Below the pieces are notes generated by a model, which saw only the letters and a list, made by a program, of their open reading frames with translations, made no database searches and was not told the origin of the DNA. From Desulfobacteraceae bacterium (GTDB lineage Bacteria > Desulfobacterota > Desulfobacteria > Desulfobacterales > UBA11574): a stretch of DNA of 5,254 bases. The DNA is taken from positions 1 to 5,254 of the forward strand of contig JAOUGB010000207.1 of NCBI GenBank assembly GCA_029857875.1, given 5' to 3'. The translations under genes and the position numbers were made by a program. Numbering within the stretch: position 1 is the stretch's first letter; each line of letters begins with the position of its first letter. Shown one piece after another: positions 1 to 5,254 of the stretch.

Positions 1-35
1 AGAATTCCTTTTATCGATGTAGTGATAATCTTCAT
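1..35 (-). CDS. Possible 5' end of a leftward gene (partial)
   Basis: On the minus strand an ATG at 35-33 opens a frame that stays open to the window edge and encodes MKIITTSIKGI. An AAGGA lies about 10 bases upstream, which is a little far for a Shine-Dalgarno but usable, and a weak promoter match sits behind it at 63-91. The peptide has the feel of the first strand of a dTDP-4-dehydrorhamnose 3,5-epimerase (RmlC), whose N-termini often read MK-x-x-x-T-x-I-x-G. Eleven residues cannot establish this, so no function is assigned. The frame could also be chance, since it covers only 35 bases. The next gene on this side, the Lon-like protease, has the same direction, so co-orientation fits. Confidence 0.25.
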   Translation of the reverse strand, partial: MKIITTSIKGI

Positions 36-62
36 GAAAATTAATTCCTTAATGCTCTAATA

Positions 63-91
63 CATATATACGATGTTGTATTTTTTGTCAG
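63..91 (-). promoter_or_regulatory. Weak sigma-70-like promoter for the left-edge gene
   Basis: Read on the minus strand, CTGACA (91-86, five of six matches to TTGACA) is followed after 17 bases by TATATG (68-63, four of six matches to TATAAT). An overlapping TATATA at shorter spacing is also possible. It would start transcription roughly 20 bases before the putative ATG at 35. The area is AT-rich, so chance matches are easy, and the call depends on the equally uncertain gene at the left edge. Confidence 0.25.
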
Positions 92-121
92 GGCAACTAT
101 ACCAGATAAGCGGATGTCCAA

Positions 122-250
122 AAGTTTGAAGTTTGAAGTGCCTAAAGTGAGCTAAAGTTAAGGAACGCGCTTTCAGCGCGATCAATAATAATTAAAATTG
201 ATAGAATACCTTAACTTTAGGCACTTTAGTTCACTTTAGGCACTTTACAC
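122..250. repeat. Long imperfect palindrome with two nested hairpins (MITE/REP-like)
   Basis: The left arm 136-163 and right arm 209-245 are reverse complements except for one mismatch and a 9-base insertion in the right arm, giving an outer stem of about 27 pairs. Inside are two smaller hairpins: CGCGCT/AGCGCG (166-171 with 175-180, loop of 3) and ATCAAT/ATTGAT (181-186 with 197-202, loop of 10). Folded, this makes a three-way junction. The arms consist of reiterated units: TTTAGGCAC at 216-224, TTTAGTTCAC at 225-234, TTTAGGCAC at 235-243 and TTTACAC at 244-250. The left flank holds GTTTGAA twice in tandem (124-137). There is no coding potential. It lies beyond the 3' end of the protease gene and may also stop transcripts. 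A mobile palindromic element is the likely identity, inferred from form only. Confidence 0.75.
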
Positions 251-328
251 TTTTGCATGCATAGAATGAATAAACCAATATATAAATTCGTTGCCGTAAT
301 TAAGAATACATTTACTTAGGCATACGAA

Positions 329-2746
329 CTAATCATTATTTTCGTTTTGTGATTCGAATTGTTTTTTCAGCTCGAACGAACGTTCCAAGTACCCTTTAAG
401 CTTGGCCTGTACTTTTCCATAAACGGTATCGGCAGGGTATTCGCCCTTTTCATCCGATATTCCTGCCGAGACGTCGGTCAATATCTCGATACCTTCTTCG
501 ACTGTTGAAACCTGATAGATGTGAAATTCTCTTTTTTTTACAGCATCGATAACCTCTTTTTTAAGCATCAGGTTTTTAACATTGGCCCTGGGAATGAGAA
601 CCCCCTGTTTGCCGGTAAATCCTTTTGCTTTACAAACATCGAAAAAACCTTCAATTTTTTGATTCACACCCCCGATGGCCTGAATTTTTCCTTTTTGATT
701 TACGGAACCGGTTACTGCTATTCCCTGGTGGATGGGGATACCGGAGAGACTTGAGATAATGGCGTACAGTTCTGTGGATGAAGCACTGTCTCCGTCGATG
801 CCGCTGTAACTCTGCTCAAACGTGATGCTGATGGATAAATTCAGAGGATAGTTTTGAGCAAAGGTTCGACCCAAATAACCGGAAAGGATCAGAACACCTT
901 TGTCGTGGGTTTTTCCACTGAGCTTGGCTTCACGTTCAATATTGACGACACCTTGTTTACCCATGTAGGTTTCAGCCGTGATACGAGAAGGACGACCGAA
1001 TGAAATGTCTCCGATTTGAAAAACGGCAAGTGCATTCACCTGGCCGATTTCATCACCTTCAACGTCAATCATAATCGTATCATCAACATAAGATTCATGT
1101 ATCTTTTCTTCATAAAGATTATAGCGAAATCTATATTCTGTAAATGCCTTGATGACATCCTTGTCTGTTACCTGCTTGGCATTCCTTTTTCGGGCCCAAT
1201 AATCTGCTTCTATTAAAATTCCCAGAATAGGTCCGAACCGAATGGAGAGTTTGTTTTTGTTGGAGATATATTTTTCGCCATATTCCACGATGGCGGAAAC
1301 ACCTTTTGACGTTAGGGGAAGAAGCTTCTCTTCATTGCAGGCTCTGGCGATGAAACGTGCATAATTTTGAATGGTATCATCATTTTTTATAACTTCATGA
1401 TCAAAGTCTGCTCTTACCTTGAATATTTTATTGAATTTTGAATCATAGTTCTGGAGCAAATGAAAAAGATAATAACTGCCCAATAAAATGATTTTGACTT
1501 CCATAGGAATCGGTTCCGGGCGTAATGATGATGTGCCATATCCCATACCCGAGGCGACATCTTCTATGGACAGCAGTTTATTTTGAAGTGCACGTTTGAG
1601 CGCTTCCCATACAAACGGGTTCATGAGAATAGATTCAATTTCCATGATTAGATAGCCGCCGTTGGCCCTTAAGAGTGATCCGGCCTGAACCATGGTAAAG
1701 TCAGTGGTCACCGTCCCCATATAGGCTCTTTTTTCAATTTGACCAAAAACATTTTGATATGTGGGATTTGTCTCAAAAATAACCGGTGCGCCTTTTAGAT
1801 CTTTTTGATCCACCAGGACATTCACCTGATAACGCAGAAAAGACGGCTTGGCGGTTTGAAACATCATGCCCTCAAAGGGTGATTTCGGTTCGGTTGAAGC
1901 AATAAAATCCTGAACGTTTTCAAGAATGTCGGCCTCAACTTCATCTAAATAGATCAAAATATCTTTGGCTGCTTTGTATTCATCCCTGATGACATCTATC
2001 CGCTGTTTTACAACAAACAGCGCTATTTCCTGCATCAGTTTTTCAATGTGTGAATTCATCGACTGATTAATTTTGTTGATATCACGAATCGTGGTGTCGA
2101 TTTCAGATTGAACGAGACTGATATTTTCTTCGATTTCAGTCTGTTTTTCTTTTGGGAGCGCAAGAAATTCTTCCGGTGAGATCGCCTTTTCTTTTACGAT
2201 GGGGATGGTTTGATAACCGGCTTTGGTCCTGTTAATCTGAATATTGTGTTGTGATGCCAATGCTTCAAGTTTTTTAATAATATCCTTTTGCTGATCCGCG
2301 TATTTTTTTTGGATTTCCGATAGTCTTTGCTGATAGGATTCATGTTCAAAGGCTTTGGGAAGTTCTTTTTTCAGATCATCAATTAACTTGTCCATGGTTT
2401 TGGAAAATCGGGTTGCTTTCCCCTTGGGAACAGAAATGGTTTTGGGATGATATTCATCCTTAAAATTATTGACCATGCACCAGTCCACGGGAGAGGGTAA
2501 TTTTTTGGCATGCTGAGTGACGATATCTTTGATAATAGTTGATTTTCCGGTACCCTCTATCCCCGTAACAAACATATTATATCCCGGGCTTTTAATGTTC
2601 AGGCCAAACTCGATGGCCTGAACCGCTCGCTTCTGGCCGATGACTTTGTCCAGGGGATCAACTTCCGCAGTAGTCTTAAAAGTGAACATCTTTGGGTCAC
2701 ATATCGATCTGAGATTAGAAAATTTTATTTCACATTTCTTTTTCAT
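329..2746 (-). CDS. Lon-family ATP-dependent serine protease (AAA_32 / LonB-like)
   Basis: A complete 805-residue cytoplasmic AAA+ protease of the S16 (Lon) superfamily that should unfold and degrade proteins using ATP. Walker A is GIEGTGKST at residues 62-70. A long, charged, probably coiled-coil insertion (about 115-275) splits the ATPase module. The Walker B-like segment GGYLIMEIE follows at 363-371, then EALKRAL and a helical lid with RFGP at 503-506. The C-terminal protease domain (about 560-760) has the catalytic serine S654 in DGDSAS and lysine K697 in GGVNQK, 43 residues apart, as in E. coli Lon (S679, K722). The substrate-binding LAN domain of classical Lon is absent. This matches the LonB-like group that includes E. 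coli YcbZ, though it is longer. There is no signal peptide or membrane segment, unlike archaeal LonB. The ATG is supported by AAGGAG six bases upstream; the stop is TAG. It is transcribed away from the small beta-barrel gene. Substrates are unknown. Confidence 0.93.
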   Translation of the reverse strand: MKKKCEIKFSNLRSICDPKMFTFKTTAEVDPLDKVIGQKRAVQAIEFGLNIKSPGYNMFVTGIEGTGKSTIIKDIVTQHAKKLPSPVDWCMVNNFKDEYHPKTISVPKGKATRFSKTMDKLIDDLKKELPKAFEHESYQQRLSEIQKKYADQQKDIIKKLEALASQHNIQINRTKAGYQTIPIVKEKAISPEEFLALPKEKQTEIEENISLVQSEIDTTIRDINKINQSMNSHIEKLMQEIALFVVKQRIDVIRDEYKAAKDILIYLDEVEADILENVQDFIASTEPKSPFEGMMFQTAKPSFLRYQVNVLVDQKDLKGAPVIFETNPTYQNVFGQIEKRAYMGTVTTDFTMVQAGSLLRANGGYLIMEIESILMNPFVWEALKRALQNKLLSIEDVASGMGYGTSSLRPEPIPMEVKIILLGSYYLFHLLQNYDSKFNKIFKVRADFDHEVIKNDDTIQNYARFIARACNEEKLLPLTSKGVSAIVEYGEKYISNKNKLSIRFGPILGILIEADYWARKRNAKQVTDKDVIKAFTEYRFRYNLYEEKIHESYVDDTIMIDVEGDEIGQVNALAVFQIGDISFGRPSRITAETYMGKQGVVNIEREAKLSGKTHDKGVLILSGYLGRTFAQNYPLNLSISITFEQSYSGIDGDSASSTELYAIISSLSGIPIHQGIAVTGSVNQKGKIQAIGGVNQKIEGFFDVCKAKGFTGKQGVLIPRANVKNLMLKKEVIDAVKKREFHIYQVSTVEEGIEILTDVSAGISDEKGEYPADTVYGKVQAKLKGYLERSFELKKQFESQNENND

Positions 2747-2752
2747 AAGCTG

Positions 2753-2758
2753 CTCCTT
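2753..2758 (-). promoter_or_regulatory. Ribosome binding site of the Lon-like protease gene
   Basis: AAGGAG on the minus strand, six bases before the ATG at 2746. It fixes the start of the 805-residue protein at the MKKK end rather than at a later internal methionine. Confidence 0.8.
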
Positions 2759-2836
2759 TGGAAGGTGAATAAAATGAATGTCCGGATTAAACGTATTATT
2801 CCATTCGAGCGAAAGCCTTTAATCGTGAGTTACGGT

Positions 2837-2865
2837 ATTAGTGCATTAAACTTTCAATTTGTCAA
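2837..2865 (-). promoter_or_regulatory. Sigma-70-like promoter of the Lon-like protease gene
   Basis: Minus strand: a perfect TTGACA (2865-2860), a 17-base spacer, and ACTAAT (2842-2837, four of six matches to TATAAT). Predicted initiation near 2830 leaves a leader of about 85 bases before the ATG at 2746. No sigma-32-like heat-shock box was seen here. The -35 lies 29 bases from the -35 of the rightward promoter, so the two are back to back and could share a regulator. Confidence 0.5.
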
Positions 2866-2894
2866 TAGCTTAGCCCTTTGACTCTCTTATCTTC

Positions 2895-2923
2895 TTGACA
2901 AGATGGTGATTCGTCGATAGTTT
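2895..2923 (+). promoter_or_regulatory. Sigma-70-like promoter of the EF-Tu-like small gene
   Basis: Plus strand: a perfect TTGACA (2895-2900), a 17-base spacer, and TAGTTT (2918-2923, only three of six matches to TATAAT). If used, it gives a leader of roughly 240 bases before the ATG at 3174, holding two hairpins. No better-spaced promoter was found closer to the gene. Confidence 0.4.
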
Positions 2924-3013
2924 AACAAGCAGTTAATTTACGCTTATTTCAGACCTACTTTAACAAACTCAACCTCTATAGTGGTTCTGCTTGAGACGGG
3001 ATAAAATTTTGAG

Positions 3014-3028
3014 CCCCGCTTTGCGGGA
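3014..3028. repeat. Small GC-rich hairpin in the divergent intergenic region
   Basis: CCCGC (3015-3019) pairs with GCGGG (3023-3027) around a TTT loop, in otherwise AT-rich sequence. No T-run follows on the plus strand, and on the minus strand the T-rich stretch starts several bases after the stem, so an intrinsic terminator is not supported. It lies within the predicted leader of the EF-Tu-like gene. Confidence 0.45.
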
Positions 3029-3059
3029 TGTACCACCTGATGCACTGAGTGATTGGGAT

Positions 3060-3090
3060 CCGGTTAAATATTCAATACGGATTTAACCGG
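3060..3090. repeat. Perfect 10-base inverted repeat upstream of the EF-Tu-like gene
   Basis: CCGGTTAAAT (3060-3069) and ATTTAACCGG (3081-3090) are exact reverse complements separated by 11 bases. The site ends 83 bases before the start codon, inside the predicted leader. It could be an mRNA stem-loop or a dimeric repressor operator. The centre-to-centre distance of 21 bases, two helical turns, suits a DNA-binding dimer. No T-run follows, so it is not an intrinsic terminator. Confidence 0.55.
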
Positions 3091-3160
3091 GCAGGCAAAA
3101 CGTTGGTGTTTTTCAAAGATCTCAAACCCCAACCAATTGACGATATCTTTATCTATTGTC

Positions 3161-3169
3161 AGGAGGTGA
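3161..3169 (+). promoter_or_regulatory. Strong Shine-Dalgarno of the EF-Tu-like gene
   Basis: AGGAGGTGA is complementary to the anti-Shine-Dalgarno end of 16S rRNA over its whole length. AGGAGG lies seven bases before the ATG at 3174. This rules out the upstream in-frame TTG at 3156, which precedes the site, and suggests a highly translated message. Confidence 0.9.
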
Positions 3170-3173
3170 AATT

Positions 3174-3431
3174 ATGGCGGAAGATCAAGTTGGTGTGGTT
3201 ATCAACTTTTACGCTAAACCCGGTGTCGCTGCCGTTAAGGTGACCCGTGGGATGATCAAAAAAGGGGACATTCTGAAATACAAGGGTTATACCACTGATT
3301 TTACCGAAACTGTTTCAAGTATGGAAATTGAAAATCAGTCTGTGGAGAAAGCACAAGAAGGAGATTTGGTCGGCGTTAAAGTACGGGAGAGGGTACGAGA
3401 AAACGATAAAGTATACAGGGTTATTGAATAA
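3174..3431 (+). CDS. Stand-alone EF-Tu domain-II-like beta-barrel protein (85 aa)
   Basis: A small cytoplasmic protein of 85 residues resembling only domain II of translational GTPases (EF-Tu/IF2 type). It is closest in memory to the short proteins annotated as translation elongation factor-like and to the C-terminal barrel of U32 peptidases. Visible signatures are the opening strand VGVVINFY (6-13), VAAVKV (18-23), the turn IKKGDIL (28-34), KGYTTDF (37-43), SSMEIENQSVEKA (48-60), EGDLVGVKV (62-70) and the closing RVRENDKVYRV (73-83). There is no G-domain, P-loop or catalytic motif, so it cannot hydrolyse GTP and probably binds RNA or a protein partner. The start is fixed by a near-perfect Shine-Dalgarno; the stop is TAA. 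It appears monocistronic, with 564 bases to the next gene and a divergent protease gene upstream. The exact role is unknown. Confidence 0.85.
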   Translation: MAEDQVGVVINFYAKPGVAAVKVTRGMIKKGDILKYKGYTTDFTETVSSMEIENQSVEKAQEGDLVGVKVRERVRENDKVYRVIE

Positions 3432-3895
3432 CTCTTTGGCTGACCTCTGACTTTTTATGTTCGGTGGAACCTTTTTCAGAACTTGCTCTAAGTTTAAATC
3501 ATTTAACCCGTATGATCGTTTTCCAATGCCTTCAAGAAAAGTACGGATAATTCTGTCAAAAAAATGCCACATATGTTCTTTGAGTGATATAAAGATATTT
3601 TTTTACCCTGAGTTCCACAACCGGGTAGTGTTTAAAAGCCTTAAGAGTTGCGTGTCGAGATAAAATTTTCAAGGCAAAATATTGCGTTGGCCCATTATCC
3701 CACGGAACCAAAAATGCAAAGTGATCGCTATATTAGTAAATTATATGGATATCTGTATGTTACGTCTTATTTATGCCTGATATGGACCTGCAATCTTTTT
3801 TTCTATTTTAAAATTATAGCCATTTGAAATTACCTTATAATATTGTAAGTATAGAGGAGAAGCGAAAATATAGATTTTTAACTGTTTAACATTCC
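3432..3895. other. AT-rich intergenic stretch without a convincing gene
   Basis: About 460 bases between the EF-Tu-like gene and the sigma-54-type promoter. Short open frames exist on both strands but lack ribosome binding sites and recognisable protein character. A TATAAT occurs at 3836-3841 without a matching -35. A weak four-pair stem followed by five T residues (3459-3476) is the only terminator-like sequence after the EF-Tu-like gene. Part of this region could hold activator binding sites for the downstream sigma-54-type promoter, but no clear palindromic pair was identified. Confidence 0.5.
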
Positions 3896-3913
3896 TTGGC
3901 ATGATTTCTGCTT
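3896..3913 (+). promoter_or_regulatory. Sigma-54 (RpoN) -24/-12 promoter of the FapA-like gene
   Basis: TTGGCATGATTTCTGCTT fits the RpoN consensus TGGCACG-N4-TTGCA. The invariant GG is at 3898-3899 and GC at 3910-3911, exactly 12 bases apart, and TGGCATG differs from the -24 element by one base. Initiation is expected near 3922, leaving a leader of about 74 bases to the ATG at 3996. Sigma-54 promoters need an enhancer-binding ATPase, so the gene is probably switched on by a dedicated activator rather than expressed constitutively. Confidence 0.7.
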
Positions 3914-3995
3914 ACTTTTTTTGAGAATTATCAGCATTTAAAATAAGAATATAGATGCTTGATTGTTCGTATCCCATATCAAAGTGCGAATAAAA

Positions 3996-5254
3996 ATGGA
4001 AAAAAACAAAAAAAGAATAACGATATGCCCCTCATGTGAATGCAGATACCGGACACCTGAATCTTTTCTGGGTCGCAAGGTATCATGCAAGAGCTGCGGC
4101 ACTTCCTTTAAGATCGATTTTAAGGTTGAAAACAGGGAAAAAGAAAGCACCCAGGTTTCGATGTTAAAGGAAGGAGATATTGATACAATTTCCCAAGATG
4201 ATGCCTACTTGGTTATGGGGAAGTTGGCCGTAAAATACAAATTTGTTGATGAAGAACAGATCCAGGAAGCATTGTCTATTCAAAAACAGGAGCAACTTGA
4301 CGGGAATAAAGCACTTTTGGGAGAAATCCTGGTGGCGCAAGGGATGATGTCTCAGAACCAGCTGGATTTTCTTCTTTCTATCCAGAAGGTGATCGAAACA
4401 AGAAAGATGGATAGAAAATTCGGTATGATTGCTGTAAAAAATGACTTTGTAACTCAAGAGGATATTGAGCATGCTCTGATGGAGCAAAAAAAGAGTTATG
4501 AAAAGACCAAGACCGTTAAGATGATCGGGGACATATTGGTTGAATCGAATGTGATGACCAGGGATCAATGTGATGCGATTCTTAAAAAACAACAGAGGTT
4601 TGAGGAAATCGATACCACAGAGTCTGAAACGCCTGAGATGCCTGGTCCCCCTCGTACATCAGTAAATGATGACTATTTCGATTTGACTGTTTCAGAAGAT
4701 AAGCTGAACGCATTTTTTTCAATAAATAAAGAAAGTACAGTTTCGTTCACTCTCCAGGACATTAAGGATTATCTCGAAGAAAAAGGGATCAAATATGGGA
4801 TAGTAGACGATGAGAAAATATCGGACTACCTGGAGAATAAAGAAGGCTTGGATACACCATTAAAGGTCGCAGAAGGCAAATCCCCGGATACAGGCTCAGA
4901 TGCCTCTATTAAATATTACTTTGATACAGATCCCTTAAAAATTGGCACTGTAAAAGATGGGGGGGCCATAGACTTTAAAGACAGGGGAGATATTCCTCAA
5001 GTTAAAAAAGGAGATCTTCTTGCCGAAAAAATTCCGGCTGTTGAAGGCGCGGCAGGACATGACGTATATGGTCGTTATCTAACTGTTTCGAAACCAAAAG
5101 ATACAACTCTTCGGAAGGGAAAAGGGACTTCAATTTCCGAAGACAAACTTAAAATTTATGCAGAAACCGACGGTGTACCTGAGATTTCAGCCGTCGGTAA
5201 GGTCTACGTTTCACCGAGACTTGAAATTTCAGGGGGAGTGGGTTTAAAAACCGG
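3996..5254 (+). CDS. FapA-family (DUF342) protein with zinc ribbon and MshEN-like repeats, 3' truncated by window
   Basis: The frame is open for 419 codons and runs off the window, so the C-terminus is missing. Domains in order: an MJ0042-type zinc ribbon with C11, C14, C31 and C34 (CPSC and CKSC); a linker; four repeats of 34-35 residues (73-199) resembling MshEN / GspE N-terminal motifs; a proline-rich linker (about 205-225); then the FapA/DUF342 region from about 226, with LQDIKDYLEEKGIKYGI (253-269), KKGDLLAEKIPA (337-348), AAGHDVYGR (352-360) and AETDGVPE (389-396), entering the beta-solenoid. FapA proteins are linked to flagellar assembly and polar placement; the role here is inferred only. 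There is no signal peptide or membrane segment so far, so it is probably cytoplasmic. ATG 3996 is preferred. GTG 3984 and TTG 3963 are in frame after a stop at 3960, and none has a strong Shine-Dalgarno. A sigma-54-type promoter lies about 85 bases upstream. Confidence 0.88.
   Translation, partial: MEKNKKRITICPSCECRYRTPESFLGRKVSCKSCGTSFKIDFKVENREKESTQVSMLKEGDIDTISQDDAYLVMGKLAVKYKFVDEEQIQEALSIQKQEQLDGNKALLGEILVAQGMMSQNQLDFLLSIQKVIETRKMDRKFGMIAVKNDFVTQEDIEHALMEQKKSYEKTKTVKMIGDILVESNVMTRDQCDAILKKQQRFEEIDTTESETPEMPGPPRTSVNDDYFDLTVSEDKLNAFFSINKESTVSFTLQDIKDYLEEKGIKYGIVDDEKISDYLENKEGLDTPLKVAEGKSPDTGSDASIKYYFDTDPLKIGTVKDGGAIDFKDRGDIPQVKKGDLLAEKIPAVEGAAGHDVYGRYLTVSKPKDTTLRKGKGTSISEDKLKIYAETDGVPEISAVGKVYVSPRLEISGGVGLKT
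4212..4592 (+). repeat. Four tandem protein repeats (MshEN/GspE-N-like) in the FapA-like gene
   Basis: Four 24-residue units start at residues 73, 107, 141 and 176 (bases 4212, 4314, 4416 and 4521), separated by 10-11 residue linkers. Each has glycine at unit position 3 (G75, G109, G143, G178), a branched or small residue at 6, a hydrophobic residue at 17, L at 21 (L93, L127, L161, L196) and Q at 24 (Q96, Q130, Q164, Q199). Unit 2 is the clearest, with LLGEIL, then G116 and LLSIQ. The DNA has diverged, so this is an old duplication seen only at protein level. The pattern follows the known c-di-GMP-binding motif RLGxxLxxxG...Lxx(A)LxxQ, but the leading arginine is replaced in every unit. Confidence 0.75.

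Noticed and set aside
3156..3173. Upstream TTG start for the EF-Tu-like gene
   Set aside because: The Shine-Dalgarno lies after this codon and is placed correctly for the ATG at 3174; the added residues do not fit the domain.
3459..3476. Possible intrinsic terminator after the EF-Tu-like gene
   Set aside because: The stem GTTC/GAAC is only four pairs with a four-base loop; the following C plus five T residues is suggestive but not enough.
3315..3572. An 85-codon minus-strand open frame
   Set aside because: It overlaps the 3' part of the well-supported EF-Tu-like gene on the opposite strand, has no good ribosome site, and resembles no family I know.
3602..3626. TACCC...GGGTA inverted repeat near a run of T
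   Set aside because: The T-run precedes the stem on the plus strand, so neither strand has the stem-then-T order of a terminator, and the loop is long.
3457..3663. A 68-codon plus-strand open frame after the EF-Tu-like gene
   Set aside because: No ribosome binding site before the ATG, rich in F, C, S and K without recognisable pattern, and no promoter; typical of chance frames in AT-rich intergenic DNA.
3836..3841. Perfect TATAAT as a sigma-70 promoter for the FapA-like gene
   Set aside because: There is no -35-like hexamer at 16-18 bases; the nearest TTGAAA is only six bases away. The sigma-54 match nearer the gene is much better.
4164..4592. A 142-codon minus-strand open frame
   Set aside because: Fully antisense to the FapA-like gene; the plus-strand frame has clear repeats and domains, while this one is a hydrophobic, H/L/F-rich mirror translation.

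Overview
The window looks like a moderately AT-rich bacterial chromosome. The protein types (a coiled-coil Lon-like AAA protease, a free-standing EF-Tu domain-II protein, and a FapA/DUF342 protein with an added zinc ribbon behind a sigma-54-type promoter) suggest a deltaproteobacterium (Desulfobacterota), perhaps a sulfate-reducer relative. This is inferred from remembered family distributions; no search was run. There is no rRNA, tRNA, CRISPR array, transposase or phage gene.

Layout from left to right: (1) At 1-35 there may be the first codons of a leftward gene that leaves the window, with a weak promoter behind it. (2) At 136-245 lies a long imperfect palindrome with two small hairpins nested inside and 9-10 base units reiterated in its arms; it looks like a dispersed palindromic or MITE-like element. 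(3) At 329-2746, minus strand, is a complete 805-residue Lon-family protease with Walker motifs and a Ser-Lys catalytic dyad. (4) At 2747-3173 is a divergent intergenic region with back-to-back sigma-70-like promoters, and two hairpins in the long leader of the rightward gene. (5) At 3174-3431, plus strand, is an 85-residue stand-alone translation-factor beta-barrel protein with a near-perfect Shine-Dalgarno. (6) At 3432-3995 is a 564-base AT-rich gap without a convincing gene; near its end is a strong sigma-54 (-24/-12) promoter match. (7) From 3996 to the window end, plus strand, is the N-terminal part of a FapA-family (DUF342) protein. It carries a CxxC...CxxC zinc ribbon and then four regular 34-35 residue repeats resembling the c-di-GMP-binding MshEN / GspE N-terminal motif.

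The genes do not form one obvious operon. The protease and the small beta-barrel protein diverge from a shared control region, and both plausibly act in protein quality control or translation. The FapA-like gene has its own sigma-54-type promoter, a mode of control common for motility and surface genes. The least ordinary items are the composite architecture of the FapA-like protein together with that promoter, and the nested palindrome at 136-245.
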